DNA of 64,000 bases from Microbacterium luteolum (GTDB taxonomy: Bacteria; Actinomycetota; Actinomycetes; Actinomycetales; Microbacteriaceae), in the NCBI RefSeq assembly GCF_039533965.1, contig NZ_BAAAUN010000001.1, forward strand, positions 1,054,001-1,118,000. Direction: 5' to 3'. The translations under genes were made by a program, and so were the position numbers. The notes beneath the pieces were generated by a model. The model saw only the letters and a program-made list of their open reading frames with translations. It was not told where the DNA came from and did no database searches. This document shows positions 45,731 through 56,222 of the stretch, piece by piece (within the stretch, counting starts at the first letter, position 1; each line of letters begins with the position of its first letter).

Positions 45731-46649
45731 AGCGGATCCTTGGGTCGAGCAGACCGTAGAGCAGGTCGATGACGAGGTTGACCAGGACGTACAGGATCAC
45801 GAACACCGTGACGAAGGAGACCACGGTCGGCCCCTCGTTGCGGATCGCGGCCTGATACAGCGTGTTGCCGACGCCCGGGACGTTGAAGATGCCCTCGGTC
45901 ACGGTCGCGCCGACCAGCAGCACACCGAAGTTGGTGGCCGAGTTGGTGATCACCGGGATCAGCGAGTTGCGCAGCACGTGAACGGGGATCACCCGGTTGC
46001 GGGAGAGGCCCTTGCTGTAGGCGGTGCGCACCCAGTCCTGGTTGAGCGTGTCGATCACGGAGCTCCGCATCAACCGCATGCTGACCGCGAACAGGCTGAA
46101 ACCGAGCACGATGGCAGGCAGCCACAGGCCGCCCCAGTCGTTGTCGGAGCCCACCGTGGGCTTGAACCAGCCGAGTTGGATCGCCAGGAAGTACTGCGCG
46201 AGGAACGCGACCACGAAGATCGGGATGGCGATCGCGACGAGCGCGATGCCCAGCATCGCGTGGTCGAAGACCTTGCCCTTGCGCAGAGCCGAGATCGTGC
46301 CGATGACGATGGCGAGTGCGAACTCGATGGCGATCGCCATGACGGCCAGACGGCCCGTGACGGGGAGGGTCTCTGCGAGGACCTCCGAGACGGGGCGTCC
46401 GGAGAACGTGTTGCCGAGATCTCCCTGGAACACGCCGGTGATGTAGTACCAGTACTGCACGAGGAACGGATCGTTGAGGTGGTACTGCTCACGCAGCTGT
46501 TCCACGACCGCGGGGTTCGGGGTGCGGTCGCCGAACAGGGCGAGGATCGGATCGCCGGGCATGGCGAACACGAGGAAGTAGATGAGCAGGGTGGCTCCGA
46601 AGAAAACCGGAATCACCTGCAGAAGACGTCTGAGGATGTAGCCGAGCAT
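45723..46649 (-). CDS. ABC transporter permease, DppB/OppB type
   Basis: 308 residues from ATG 46649 (MLGYILRRLLQVIPVFFGAT), with AGGA six bases upstream; a longer start to 46691 was rejected because it enters the intergenic hairpin. OppB-type domain: RLLQVIPVFFGATLLIYFLVFAMPGDP, and the EAA loop TAYSKGLSRNRVIPVHVLRNSLIPV. Six transmembrane helices. First permease after the substrate-binding protein gene. Confidence 0.92.
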   Translation of the reverse strand: MLGYILRRLLQVIPVFFGATLLIYFLVFAMPGDPILALFGDRTPNPAVVEQLREQYHLNDPFLVQYWYYITGVFQGDLGNTFSGRPVSEVLAETLPVTGRLAVMAIAIEFALAIVIGTISALRKGKVFDHAMLGIALVAIAIPIFVVAFLAQYFLAIQLGWFKPTVGSDNDWGGLWLPAIVLGFSLFAVSMRLMRSSVIDTLNQDWVRTAYSKGLSRNRVIPVHVLRNSLIPVITNSATNFGVLLVGATVTEGIFNVPGVGNTLYQAAIRNEGPTVVSFVTVFVILYVLVNLVIDLLYGLLDPRIRYA

Positions 46650-46698
46650 CTGTGGTCCTGTAGCGAGGAGGCGGAGAATCGTGACGAACACAGCCCGC

Positions 46699-46728
46699 GA
46701 GGCGGTGACGACGAATCGTCACCGCCTC
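46699..46728 (-). terminator. Perfect 13-bp intercistronic hairpin after substrate-binding protein gene
   Basis: Arms GAGGCGGTGACGA (46699-46711) and TCGTCACCGCCTC (46716-46728), loop TTCG on the minus strand, 21 bases past the substrate-binding protein stop and 50 bases before the permease start. No U-run follows, so rather an mRNA-stabilising or attenuating hairpin that would favour the binding protein over the permeases, a usual pattern in such operons. Confidence 0.65.
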
Positions 46729-46748
46729 ACAGGTGAGTGCCGTCCGGC

Positions 46749-48380
46749 TTACTCGCCGTCCTTCGTGACCTGGTAGAGGATCGGCCAGGTGTCCCAGCCG
46801 AACGCGACGTTGTCGACCGACTCGCCCCAGGCGCCCATGGCGTTGGTGTACCAGAGCGGGATGGCGGGCAGGTCCTTGAACAGGATCTCCTGCGCCTCCT
46901 GGAACTTCGTGATGCCCTCTTCGACGTCGGCAGCGGATGCGCCCTCATCGAGGAGTGCGTCGAACTCGGGGTTCGAGTAGTCGCCGTCGTTCGAGCCGGC
47001 GCCGGTTCCGAAGAGCGGGCCGAGACCGTTGAACATCGACGGGTAGTCGAACTGCCATCCGGTGCGGAAGGCGGTGGTCGACTGACGCTCGGTGATCAGC
47101 GTGCGGTGCTCGGCGAAGGTCGGGATCGGGTTGCCCGATGCGTCGATGCCGAGGTTGTTCTTCAGCTGGTTGGCGATCGCGTCGACCCAGCCCTGGTTGG
47201 GACCGTCGGCGTTGTACTGGATCTGGAACGAGCCGGTCCACGGAGCGATGGCGTCGGCCTCGGCCCACAGTTCCTTCGCCTTCTCGGGGTCGAAGTCGAG
47301 CACGTCGGAGCCGGGGATGTCCTCGGAGTATCCGTCGATCACCGGCGACGTGAAGTCCTTCATCGGGGTGCGCGTGCCGCTGAAGACCACGTCGGTGATC
47401 TCCTCGCGGTCGATCGCGTGCGAGATGGCGGCACGGCGCAGCTGGCCCTCTTCACCGCTGAAGTGCTCGAGGCGCTCCGGGATGGTGATGGTCGCGTTGG
47501 CTGCGGCCGGCTGGTTCACGGTACGACCCTCGAAGTCGCTCTCGAACGTCTGCAGTGCGCTGTCCGGGATCTCCTGGAGGATGTCGAGGTTGCCGCCCTG
47601 GAGGTCGGCGTACGCGGCATCGGTGCTGGCGTAGAGGATCATGTCCACGCCGCCGTTCTTCGGCTCACGGGGACCGGTGTAGTCCTCGTTCTTGATGAGG
47701 TCGATGCTCTCGTTGTGCTTCCACGCGCCCTCTTCGGCGAAGACGTACGGTCCGTTGCCGATCGGGTTCTCACCGAAGGCCTCGAGGTCGTCCCACGCCG
47801 CTGCGGGCAGCGGGAAGAACGCGGTGTAGCCGAGGCGCAGCGGGAAGTCGGACTCGGGCTGCTTGAGCTTGACCGTGAAGGTCAGGTCGTCGACGACCTT
47901 GAGGCCGGAGAGCTCCGGGACGTTCTCCTCGTAGGAGAAGCCCTCGATGGACTCGAAGAAGTAGCTCGAGAGCTGCTTGTTGTCGAGCGCTGCACCGTAG
48001 TTCCAGGCCTTGACGAACGACTCGGCGTCGACCGGGTCGCCGTTCGCGAAGGTCTGGTCGGCCTTGATCTTGATCGTGTAGGTCTGCGCGTCGTCGGTCT
48101 CGATGGACTCGGCGAGGTCGTTGTGCACGGCGCCCTCGGCGTCGTAGTACACGAGACCGGCGAAGATGCTCTGCAGCACGAGGCCGCCGCCGACCTCGTT
48201 CGTGTTCGTGGGGATCAGCGGGTTCTGCGGCTCGGTGTTGTTGACCGAGATGATCGCCGAAGCGTCACCCGACGATTCCTCGGCGGGCTCATTGCCGCCG
48301 CCGCTCGCGCAGCCCGCGAGAGTCAGGGCTCCGATCAGGAAAATGGCGCTGCCCGCGAGGGCGATCTTGTTGCGCTTCAC
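46749..48380 (-). CDS. Peptide-type ABC transporter substrate-binding lipoprotein (SBP_bac_5)
   Basis: 543 residues from GTG 48380, with AGGAGG eight bases upstream. Lipoprotein signal ending in the lipobox LAGC (Cys24), then a Ser/Glu linker. The SBP family 5 fold is seen in YTIKIKADQTFANGDPVDAESFVKAW, YTAFFPLPAAAWDD, and QGGNLDILQEIPDS. Extracellular lipid-anchored receptor of the downstream permease-ATPase genes; oligopeptides are the usual ligands, but nickel or sugars occur in the family. Confidence 0.92.
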   Translation of the reverse strand: MKRNKIALAGSAIFLIGALTLAGCASGGGNEPAEESSGDASAIISVNNTEPQNPLIPTNTNEVGGGLVLQSIFAGLVYYDAEGAVHNDLAESIETDDAQTYTIKIKADQTFANGDPVDAESFVKAWNYGAALDNKQLSSYFFESIEGFSYEENVPELSGLKVVDDLTFTVKLKQPESDFPLRLGYTAFFPLPAAAWDDLEAFGENPIGNGPYVFAEEGAWKHNESIDLIKNEDYTGPREPKNGGVDMILYASTDAAYADLQGGNLDILQEIPDSALQTFESDFEGRTVNQPAAANATITIPERLEHFSGEEGQLRRAAISHAIDREEITDVVFSGTRTPMKDFTSPVIDGYSEDIPGSDVLDFDPEKAKELWAEADAIAPWTGSFQIQYNADGPNQGWVDAIANQLKNNLGIDASGNPIPTFAEHRTLITERQSTTAFRTGWQFDYPSMFNGLGPLFGTGAGSNDGDYSNPEFDALLDEGASAADVEEGITKFQEAQEILFKDLPAIPLWYTNAMGAWGESVDNVAFGWDTWPILYQVTKDGE

Positions 48381-48489
48381 TTTGTGTCCTCCTGGACTTG
48401 TTACTCAGACTGCGCGCTCACCGTTGAACGCGTAGGGATAGTCGAGCGTAACCCGCGCTCGGGCTCCCGAATGCACTCAGCTAACGAAC

Positions 48490-48517
48490 TGTTACTGAGT
48501 GGTGACCATCCGTAACA
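48490..48517. promoter_or_regulatory. Inverted repeat upstream of first ABC operon
   Basis: TGTTAC (48490-48495) and GTAACA (48512-48517) frame a GGTGACC core, about 110-137 bases upstream of the binding-protein start. AT-richer than its surroundings; a possible operator. Evidence is only the symmetry. Confidence 0.3.
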
Positions 48518-48542
48518 TCCGCGAAACACCCGGAAAGACGCG

Positions 48543-48579
48543 ACGGAGCCGCGCTCCCCGGCGAGGAGCACGACTCCGT
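48543..48579 (-). terminator. Terminator after gcvP
   Basis: Arms 48543-48557 and 48565-48579, 15 pairs of which two are G-U on the minus-strand RNA, 7-base loop, 21 bases past the gcvP stop. Followed by CGCGTCTTTCC, a poor U-tract. Confidence 0.65.
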
Positions 48580-48599
48580 TCGGATCCGCGGGCCCGGTG

Positions 48600-51488
48600 T
48601 CAGGCGAAGGCCTCCACGGGCGGGCAGGCGCAGACGAGGTTGCGGTCGCCGTAGGCCTGATCGATACGGCGCACCGGCGGCCAGTACTTCCCGGCGACGA
48701 GTGCGTGCACGGGGTACGCGGCGTCCTCCCGGGTATAGGCGTGGGTCCACTCCCCCGCGATCAGCGAGACCGCGGTGTGCGGCGCGTGCACGAGAGGGTT
48801 GTCGTCGGCGGGCCAGCGCCCTGCCGCCACGGCATCCGCTTCGGCCTTGATCATGATCATGGCCTCGATGAAGCGCTCGATCTCGGCGAGGTCCTCGGAC
48901 TCCGTCGGCTCGACCATCAGCGTGCCCGCGACCGGGAACGACATCGTCGGCGCATGGAAGCCGTAGTCGATCAGTCGCTTGGCGACGTCGTCGACCGTGA
49001 TGCCCGTGGCCTCCTTGAGCGGACGCAGGTCGAGGATGCACTCGTGCGCCACTCGACCGTTCTCACCGGTGTAGAGCACGGGGTAGTGCTCGCCCAGGCG
49101 GGCGGCGATGTAGTTCGCCGAGAGCACCGCGGCAGCGGTCGCGCGCCGCAGGCCGTCGGCGCCCATCATGCGCACGTACGCCCAGGAGATCGGCAGGATG
49201 CCCGCAGATCCGTAGGGCGCCGCCGAGACGACTCCGCCCTCGAATGTGAAGCCGCCGAAGTGCTCGGCGCGCTGCGCGAGCGGGTGCGACGGCAGGAACG
49301 GCGCGAGGTGCGCCTTCGCCGCCACGGGTCCGACGCCCGGGCCGCCGCCGCCGTGCGGGATCGCGAACGTCTTGTGCAGGTTCAGGTGCGAGACGTCGCC
49401 GCCGAGGTCGCCGAAGCGCGCGTACCCCAGCAGGGCGTTGAGGTTGGCGCCGTCGACGTACACCTGGCCGCCGGCGTCGTGCACCGCCGTCGTGATCTCC
49501 ACGACGTCGTGCTCGTACACGCCGTGCGTGGACGGGTAGGTGATCATCAGCGCGGAGAGGGTGTCGGCGTGCGCGGCGATCTTGGCGCGCAGGTCGTCGA
49601 GATCGACGTTGCCGAGCTCGTCGCAGGCCACCACGACGACCTTCATCCCCGCGAGCACGGCGGATGCCGCGTTCGTGCCGTGCGCCGACGACGGGATCAG
49701 GCAGACCGTGCGCTGCTCGTCACCGTTGGCGAGGTGGTAGCCGCGGATCGCCAGGAGACCGGCCAGCTCGCCCTGCGAGCCGGCGTTCGGCTGCAGCGAC
49801 ACGGCGTCGTACCCGGTGACCTCGGCGAGCCAGCCCTCGAGCTGCTCGATGAGGTCGAGGTAGCCCTGCACGTCGGATGCCGGCGCGAACGGGTGGATGC
49901 CCGCGAACTCGGGCCACGTGATCGCGGCCATCTCGGTCGCGGCGTTGAGCTTCATGGTGCACGACCCGAGCGGGATCATGCCGCGGTCGAGCGCGTAGTC
50001 GCGGTCGGCGAGGCTCTTCAGGTAGCGCATCATCGCGGTCTCGCTGCGGTGCGCGTGGAAGACCGGGTGGGTCAGGTACTCGTCCTGACGGCGCAGGACA
50101 GCCGGCAGAGCGTCGTGCCCATCGATGACCCCGAACACCCGCTCCTGCTTGCCGCCGAAGACCATTGCGACCTGGTGCAGCTCGGAGATCGTCGTCGTCT
50201 CGTCGACGGCGAAGCTGATCGTGTCGGCATCCGCGACATGGACGAGGATGCCGTAGCCGTGATGCGCCTGCGCCTGATGCTCCGCCGCACGACCCGGTAC
50301 CCGCACGGAGACGGTGTCGAAGAACGCGTCGTGCGCGACGTCGGCGCCGGCCTCGACGAGCCAGTCGCGCAGCAGCGCGGCCTTCGTCGCCACCTCCGTC
50401 GCGATCGCCTTGAGCCCGTCGGGCCCGTGATAGACGGCGTACATCGAGGCCATGACGGCCAGCAGCACCTGCGCGGTGCAGATGTTCGACGTGGCCTTCT
50501 CGCGGCGGATGTGCTGCTCGCGCGTCTGCAGGGAGAGGCGGTAGGCGGGCCTGCCATCGGCATCGACCGAGACGCCGACCAGGCGACCGGGCAGCTGACG
50601 CTCGAGTCCCGAACGCACGGCCATGTAGCCGGCGTGCGGACCGCCGAAGCCCATCGGCACACCGAAGCGCTGCGTGGTGCCGACCGCCACATCCGCGCCC
50701 AGCGAGCCGGGCGAGGAGATCAGCGTGAGGGCGAGCAGGTCCGCGGCCGCGACGGCGAGACCGCCGGCGAGGTGCGCGGCGTCGATCACGGCCGACGGGT
50801 CCCAGACCCGACCGGATGCGCCCGGGTACTGCACGAAGACTCCGAACAGCTCGGTCGGGAGTTCCGCTCCGGCGGCGAAGTCGACGGAGACGAGCTCGAT
50901 GCCGACGGCATCAGCCCGCGTGGCCAGCAGGGCCTTGGTCTGCGGGAACGCGTCGGCGTCGACCGCGAAGACGTTCGACGACGACTTGGAGGCGCGACGG
51001 GCGAGCAGCATGCCCTCGACGACCGCGGTGGACTCGTCGAGCATCGACGCGTTGGCGGTCGTCAGCCCGGTGAGCTCGGCGACCATGGTCTGGAAGTTGA
51101 TGAGCGCTTCCAGGCGGCCCTGCGAGATCTCCGGCTGATACGGCGTGTACGCCGTGTACCACGAGGGGTTCTCCAGCACATTGCGCTGGATCACCTGCGG
51201 GGTGATGGTTCCGTAGTAGCCGAGGCCGATCATCGGCCGGTTCACCGCGTTGCGCGACGCGAGGGCGCGCAGCTCGGCCAGCGCCTCGGTCTCGCTCGCC
51301 GCCGGCGGGATGAGAGAGGCCTGGGCCTCCGCGCCCGAGGGAGCAGCCGTGAAGATCGAGCCGGGCACGGCCTGACGCATCAGCGCCTCGACGGGCTCCT
51401 CGGATTCGTCGAGGAGCCCGAGTGCATCCAGCATGGTCCGCTGGGCCTGGGCGGTGGGTCCGATGTGACGATCGGCGAAAGCTACCAC
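48600..51488 (-). CDS. gcvP: Glycine dehydrogenase (decarboxylating), P-protein
   Basis: 962 residues, full homodimeric-type length. N-terminal [21 protein letters not shown]; substrate-binding [16 protein letters not shown]; the PLP Lys in [22 protein letters not shown] near residue 700; and [17 protein letters not shown] near the C-terminus. Decarboxylates glycine and passes the aminomethyl group to the lipoyl arm of GcvH. Third gene of gcvT-gcvH-gcvP; starts at GTG 51488, seven bases past gcvH. Confidence 0.96.
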   Translation of the reverse strand: MVAFADRHIGPTAQAQRTMLDALGLLDESEEPVEALMRQAVPGSIFTAAPSGAEAQASLIPPAASETEALAELRALASRNAVNRPMIGLGYYGTITPQVIQRNVLENPSWYTAYTPYQPEISQGRLEALINFQTMVAELTGLTTANASMLDESTAVVEGMLLARRASKSSSNVFAVDADAFPQTKALLATRADAVGIELVSVDFAAGAELPTELFGVFVQYPGASGRVWDPSAVIDAAHLAGGLAVAAADLLALTLISSPGSLGADVAVGTTQRFGVPMGFGGPHAGYMAVRSGLERQLPGRLVGVSVDADGRPAYRLSLQTREQHIRREKATSNICTAQVLLAVMASMYAVYHGPDGLKAIATEVATKAALLRDWLVEAGADVAHDAFFDTVSVRVPGRAAEHQAQAHHGYGILVHVADADTISFAVDETTTISELHQVAMVFGGKQERVFGVIDGHDALPAVLRRQDEYLTHPVFHAHRSETAMMRYLKSLADRDYALDRGMIPLGSCTMKLNAATEMAAITWPEFAGIHPFAPASDVQGYLDLIEQLEGWLAEVTGYDAVSLQPNAGSQGELAGLLAIRGYHLANGDEQRTVCLIPSSAHGTNAASAVLAGMKVVVVACDELGNVDLDDLRAKIAAHADTLSALMITYPSTHGVYEHDVVEITTAVHDAGGQVYVDGANLNALLGYARFGDLGGDVSHLNLHKTFAIPHGGGGPGVGPVAAKAHLAPFLPSHPLAQRAEHFGGFTFEGGVVSAAPYGSAGILPISWAYVRMMGADGLRRATAAAVLSANYIAARLGEHYPVLYTGENGRVAHECILDLRPLKEATGITVDDVAKRLIDYGFHAPTMSFPVAGTLMVEPTESEDLAEIERFIEAMIMIKAEADAVAAGRWPADDNPLVHAPHTAVSLIAGEWTHAYTREDAAYPVHALVAGKYWPPVRRIDQAYGDRNLVCACPPVEAFA

Positions 51489-51495
51489 GGGTGGA

Positions 51496-51891
51496 TCAGC
51501 CCTCCGTCAGGGCGACGTACGCGTCGCGGTCGAGCAGGTCGTCGGTGGCGCCGTCGGCCACCGACACCTTGATCAGCCAGCCGCCCTCGAAGGGCTCGGC
51601 GTTGACGAGCGACGGGTCGTCGACGACCGCATCGTTGATCTCGACGACCGTGCCGGCGACCGGGGCGTAGAGCTCGCCGACCGACTTCGTCGACTCGATC
51701 TCGCCGACGACAGCGCCGGCGGCGAGCTCGGTGCCGACCGCGGGGAGCTCGACGAACACGACGTCACCGAGCTTCTCGGCGGCATAGTCGGTGATGCCGA
51801 TGCTCACGACCTGGGTTCCTGAGCCTGTCGAAGGACCGGTCGCGATCCACTCGTGCTCTTCGGTGTACTTCAGTGCGTTGAGGTCGGTCAT
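51496..51891 (-). CDS. gcvH: Glycine cleavage H-protein carrying a repeat-derived insertion
   Basis: 131 residues. Family features are TEEHEW (~10-15), the lipoyl-Lys motif [15 protein letters not shown] (Lys69), and FEGGWLIKV. Between EHEW and IGIT the chain contains GPSTGSGT (residues 19-26), encoded exactly in frame by the 24-bp repeat at 51814-51837. Family members have a short beta-turn such as EGD there, so the loop is ~6 residues longer than usual. The protein carries the aminomethyl-lipoyl intermediate between P and T proteins. The ATG overlaps the gcvT stop. Confidence 0.93.
   Translation of the reverse strand: MTDLNALKYTEEHEWIATGPSTGSGTQVVSIGITDYAAEKLGDVVFVELPAVGTELAAGAVVGEIESTKSVGELYAPVAGTVVEINDAVVDDPSLVNAEPFEGGWLIKVSVADGATDDLLDRDAYVALTEG
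51814..51837 (-). repeat. 24-bp dispersed-repeat-like element inside gcvH
   Basis: The segment reads GGTTCCTGAGCCTGTCGAAG plus GACC on the plus strand: an imperfect inverted repeat with outer arms GGTTCCT and AGGACC. I recognise this as a short sequence (TTCGACAGGCTCAGGA) scattered in many high-GC bacterial genomes, usually between genes. Here it lies within a coding region, adding eight codons. Confidence 0.6.
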
Positions 51892-53072
51892 TTTGTCCTC
51901 CGGTAGAAAGGCAGGGCGGTCACGGTCGCGGGGATCTTCGTCCCCCGCACATCAAGGAATACTGCGGTTCCCTCTTCGGCGGAAGACGGGGTCACGTAGG
52001 CCATCGCGATCGGGTGGCCGAGGGTCGGGCTCAGAGCACCGCTGGTGATCTCACCGAGCGCTGCGCCCTCGGCATCCACCACGGCGTAGCCGGCGCGTCC
52101 GGCGCGCTTGCCCTCGGCGACGAGCCCGACGAGGACCGGAGCATCCGGGGCCGCGTCGACGGCATCCTTCCCGATGAAGCTCTCCTTGTCGGACACCACC
52201 ACGCGTCCGAGGCCGGCCTGCGCCGGTCGCGTCTCGAGGGAGAGCTCGTGGCCGTAGAGGGGCATCCCCGCCTCGAGCCGGAGCGTGTCGCGAGCGGCGA
52301 GCCCGGCGGGAACGAGGCCGTGCGGCTCTCCTGCGACGACCAGCGCATCCCAGAGCGCGGGCGCGAGGGTGCCGGGGACGAGCAGCTCGAAGCCGTCCTC
52401 GCCCGTGTAGCCGGTCCGGGCGAGGAGCAGGGGCTCGCCGAGGAAGCGGGCGTCGGCCCAGGCGTAGTACTTCTGCTCGGCCCACGGCGTTCCGACGTCG
52501 GTGATCCCCTCGGTCGCCGCGACGATGGCCTCCGCCGCGGGGCCCTGGACGGCGAGGAGGGCGAACGAGTCGGAGACATCCTCGACATCGACCCCGCGGT
52601 CGCCCAGGAAGCCGGCGAAGCTGCGCTCCTCCCCCTCCACGCGCGGGGGTCCCTCGCGCTCGATGAGCGACGGGAACGACCGGACGCGCGAGGCGAAGGC
52701 GGCATCCACGTATCCGCGGTTCCCGGCGTTCGCGATCACCAGGTAGCGATCCTCCGCGAGACGGTAGACGATGACGTCGTCGACGATGCCGCCGGCCTCG
52801 GACAGGATCAGCGAGTACTTGGCCTTTCCCACAGACATCGTGGAGAGACGGCCGGCGAGCGCGTAGTCGAGGAACTCCGCGGCGCTCGGCCCGGTGACGA
52901 GGAACTCGGCCATGTGCGAGATGTCGAACAGGCCGGCCGACCGGCGGACGGCGTGGTGCTCCGCGAGGTCCGACGTGTAGCGCACCGGCATCTGCCAGCC
53001 GCCGAAGTCGGTGAACGATGCCCCGAGCGCCTCATGGCGTTCGCGGAGCGGGGTGTAGCGGGGATCGGACAT
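51888..53072 (-). CDS. gcvT: Aminomethyltransferase, glycine cleavage T-protein
   Basis: 394 residues from ATG 53072, preceded by GGGAG six bases upstream. Motifs: [54 protein letters not shown] (with the catalytic Asp), [16 protein letters not shown], and [18 protein letters not shown]. It transfers the methylene group to tetrahydrofolate and frees ammonia. First gene of the operon under the glycine riboswitch. Confidence 0.95.
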   Translation of the reverse strand: MSDPRYTPLRERHEALGASFTDFGGWQMPVRYTSDLAEHHAVRRSAGLFDISHMAEFLVTGPSAAEFLDYALAGRLSTMSVGKAKYSLILSEAGGIVDDVIVYRLAEDRYLVIANAGNRGYVDAAFASRVRSFPSLIEREGPPRVEGEERSFAGFLGDRGVDVEDVSDSFALLAVQGPAAEAIVAATEGITDVGTPWAEQKYYAWADARFLGEPLLLARTGYTGEDGFELLVPGTLAPALWDALVVAGEPHGLVPAGLAARDTLRLEAGMPLYGHELSLETRPAQAGLGRVVVSDKESFIGKDAVDAAPDAPVLVGLVAEGKRAGRAGYAVVDAEGAALGEITSGALSPTLGHPIAMAYVTPSSAEEGTAVFLDVRGTKIPATVTALPFYRRTK

Positions 53073-53125
53073 GGAGTTCTCCCGTGCGGAATCGGGCGGA
53101 ACGACGACATCGACGTTCCTCGGAA

Positions 53126-53190
53126 CTCCCCCTCTGTCATGGGCCTGAGAGCTTCGCCCGCGCTGGGGGGCTTTCACCGTCGGCGGATCT
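53126..53190 (-). promoter_or_regulatory. Glycine riboswitch, 3' aptamer (aptamer 2)
   Basis: Minus-strand sequence reads CCGACGGTGAAAGCCC, then GGGCGAAGCTCTCAGGCCCA and ATGACAGAGGGGGAG, the usual glycine aptamer core (GGTGAAAGC, GCGAA, CTCTCAGG, GACAGAGGGG). It ends 54 bases before the gcvT start. Together with the aptamer at 53358-53458 it forms a tandem glycine riboswitch controlling gcvTHP. Confidence 0.88.
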
Positions 53191-53357
53191 CGATATCCCG
53201 GTCGTTGAGCGAGCGGAGCGAGACGAAACGCCTCACCGTGCACTCGACTCTCGAACCAGAGCAAGAACGGGGAGACTCGCGGGGCTTGTCTCACCGGGGT
53301 TTCGACTCGGGCGCGGGGCGCCCTTGCTCAACCCGATTTCTTGCTTCGCTCGAAATC
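53191..53357. repeat. Repeat-like insertion separating the two glycine aptamers
   Basis: About 165 nt lie where the two aptamers normally have a linker of some ten bases. Contents on the plus strand: GTTGAGCGAGCGGAGCGAG within 53200-53232 (a sequence I know as a common dispersed repeat in this family); a palindromic GGGCGCGGGGCGCCC within 53297-53334, flanked by GTTTCGACTCG and TTGCTCAAC; and a hairpin GATTTC...GAAATC at 53335-53357. No open frame of note. Probably a composite of short intergenic repeats or a MITE-like relic; not proven to be mobile. Confidence 0.65.
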
Positions 53358-53458
53358 GCTTTTCAGAGTGGCCGGAACCGCGCGGTACGCGTTACCTGAG
53401 AGATTGGCGGGGAGGCTTGCTCCTTCGGTGCCCGGCTGCGTTCGCCGGGGCTCTCCCG
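53358..53458 (-). promoter_or_regulatory. Glycine riboswitch, 5' aptamer (aptamer 1)
   Basis: Minus strand: CGGGAGAGCCCCGGCG, GCCGGGCACCGAAGGAGCAA, CTCCCCGCCAATCTCTCAGG, then CCGGCCACTCTGAAAAGC. The CACCGAAGGAGCAA and AATCTCTCAGG motifs are the diagnostic aptamer-1 core. A -10-like TAGACT (53495-53500, minus strand) is ~40 bases upstream. No other feature is seen in 53459-53527. Confidence 0.9.
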
Positions 53459-53527
53459 CGGGGGTCATTCGGCCTGTCTTCAGTTGTGGGGATCAGTCTA
53501 GCGGGAGCCCCGCGCGGAACGGTGCTG

Positions 53528-54387
53528 TCAGCCGACGATGCCGAGTTCGGCGCGGACCTCGTCCCGCAGACGACCGAGGTTCTCGGGCTCGGGAGCGGCG
53601 CCGAGGAGGGTCTTGGTGTACTCGTGCTGCGGGTTGAGGATGACCTCGTCCGCGGGCCCGCGTTCGACGACATCCCCCTTGTAGAGAACCATGATCTCGT
53701 CGGAGAAGTGTCGGGCGGTCGCGAGATCGTGCGTGATGTACAACACCCCGAGGTTCTCCTCCCGCTGCAGCTCCGCGAGGAGATTCAACACCCCGAGGCG
53801 GATCGACACGTCGAGCATCGACACCGGCTCGTCGGCGACGATGAACCGTGCCCCCGGCGCGAGCGCCCGGGCGATCGCGACACGCTGCCGCTGACCACCC
53901 GACAACTCGTGCGGACGACGCTCCGCGAAGCTCTCCCCCGGTGTCAACCGGACCCGCTCCAGCAGCTCCACGGCCCGCTCCCGCACCTGAGCACTTGTCA
54001 GCTCCGGGTGGTGCAGGCGGATCGGTCGCTCCAGGTGGTGCACGATCGTGTGGAAGGGGTTCAACGACGCGAACGGGTCCTGGAACACCATCTGCACATC
54101 CGACCGGTACCGCTCCAGCGCGCGTCCGCCCGTCCCCGAGGGGGCGCCGTCGAGGAGGATCTCCCCACTCGTGGGGGTCTCCAGCTTCATCAGCATCCGC
54201 GCGATCGTCGACTTGCCCGACCCCGACTCCCCCACCAGCGCCACCGTCCGCCCCGGCTCCAACGTGAACGACACGTCCTTCACCGCGTGCAGGGTCGTGG
54301 TCCTGAACCCGGAGCGCAGGTGGAAGTCCTTCGTCAGGTTCCGCGCCTCCAGCGTGCCCGTGCCGCGCGCGGCATCCGTCTTCGTGC

Positions 54388-54391
<4 letters not shown>
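53528..54391 (-). CDS. ABC transporter ATP-binding protein, OppF/DppF type
   Basis: 287 residues. N-terminal EARNLTKDFHLRSGFRTTTLHAVKDV, Walker A GESGSGKSTIARML (~53-66), RSDVQMVFQDPFASLNPF (Q loop), signature ELSGGQRQRVAIARAL, FIVADEPVSMLDVSIR (Walker B), switch His in YITHDLATA, and the oligopeptide C-terminal motif ADEVILNPQHEYTKTLLGAAPEP. ATP-binding subunit of the second importer, translationally coupled (ATGA) to the OppD-type gene. Confidence 0.92.
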
Positions 54392-55235
<844 letters not shown>

Positions 55236-55239
<4 letters not shown>

Positions 55240-56222
55240 GCGGTGACCCCCTTGGTCTTGGCGGCCTTGCGCACGCGGCGGGCCGCATCCGGCGCATTGC
55301 GGAGCTTCGGGTTGATGACCTCGTCGATGGCGAAGTTGATGAGGACGAGGCCCGCGCCGATGACGGCGATCATCAGGCCCGGCGGCACGAACCACCACCA
55401 CGCCCCTCGTCCCAGGGCCTGACCGGACTGCGCATCATTGAGGATCGTCCCCCAGGTGATCGAGTCCGTCGGTCCGAGTCCCAGATACGAGAGTCCTGCC
55501 TCCCCGAGGATCGCGAAGATGAGGGCGAACAGGAACTGCGCGGTGAGAAGGGGAAGGAGGTTCGGCATGATCTCGACGAGGATCACGCGCAGCGACCTCT
55601 CTCCGGCGACCTTCGAGGCGTAGACGTAGTCGCGGGTGCGCAGCGAGCGCGTCTGCAGACGCAGCACGTAGGCCGCGCCCGCCCACGAGGTGATGCCGAG
55701 GAAGATCGCCACCAGCTGCCAGGTGCGCTGAGGGACGAAGGACGCGATCACCATGACCAGCGGAAGTGCGGGGATCACGAGCATCACGTTGGTGAAGAGC
55801 GCGAGACCGTCCTCGCGCCATCCGCCCAGGTAGCCGGCGAGAACGCCGAAGACGAGCGACAGCACGATCGCGATGACGCTGGCGATCAGTCCGACGAGCA
55901 GCGATCCCTGAGCGCCGATCGCGAGTTGGGCGAACATGTCGTTGCCGAGCTTCGTCGTGCCGAGCCAGTGCTCGGCCGAGGGCGCCTGAAGAGCGGGATT
56001 CGCGGTGCTGCGCGGGTTCTGCGTGAAGATCGGCGCGATGATCGCGAACAGGACGGTCGCGATCACCAGGATCGAGCCGACGATGAACTTCGGCGACGTG
56101 CTGGGAAGGATGCGACGGCGCTTGCGGCCCTGCTGCGTCGCCATCGCGATCGTGCTGGCGGGTGCCGTCGTGGGCGTCTCCTCGACGGAGAGGAGGCCGG
56201 CGGTGTTCTGCGGATCAGACAT
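55236..56222 (-). CDS. ABC transporter permease, OppC/DppC type
   Basis: 328 residues from ATG 56222 (MSDPQNTAGLL). After a Thr/Ala-rich cytoplasmic N-terminus, OppC-type helices begin FIVGSILVIATVLFAIIAPIF; a typical LGTTKLGNDMFAQLAIGAQGSLLVGL segment, and the coupling loop TRDYVYASKVAGERSLRVILVEIMPNLLPLLTAQ follow. Overlaps the OppB-type gene by 8 bp. Confidence 0.92.

Noticed and set aside
53073..53294. N-terminal extension of gcvT through the leader
   Set aside because: It would translate glycine aptamer 2 and the repeat block; the ATG at 53072 has a good ribosome-binding site and fits the family.
53191..53357. Insertion sequence with transposase
   Set aside because: Too short, no transposase frame and no clear terminal repeats or target duplication; only repeat-like palindromes are visible.
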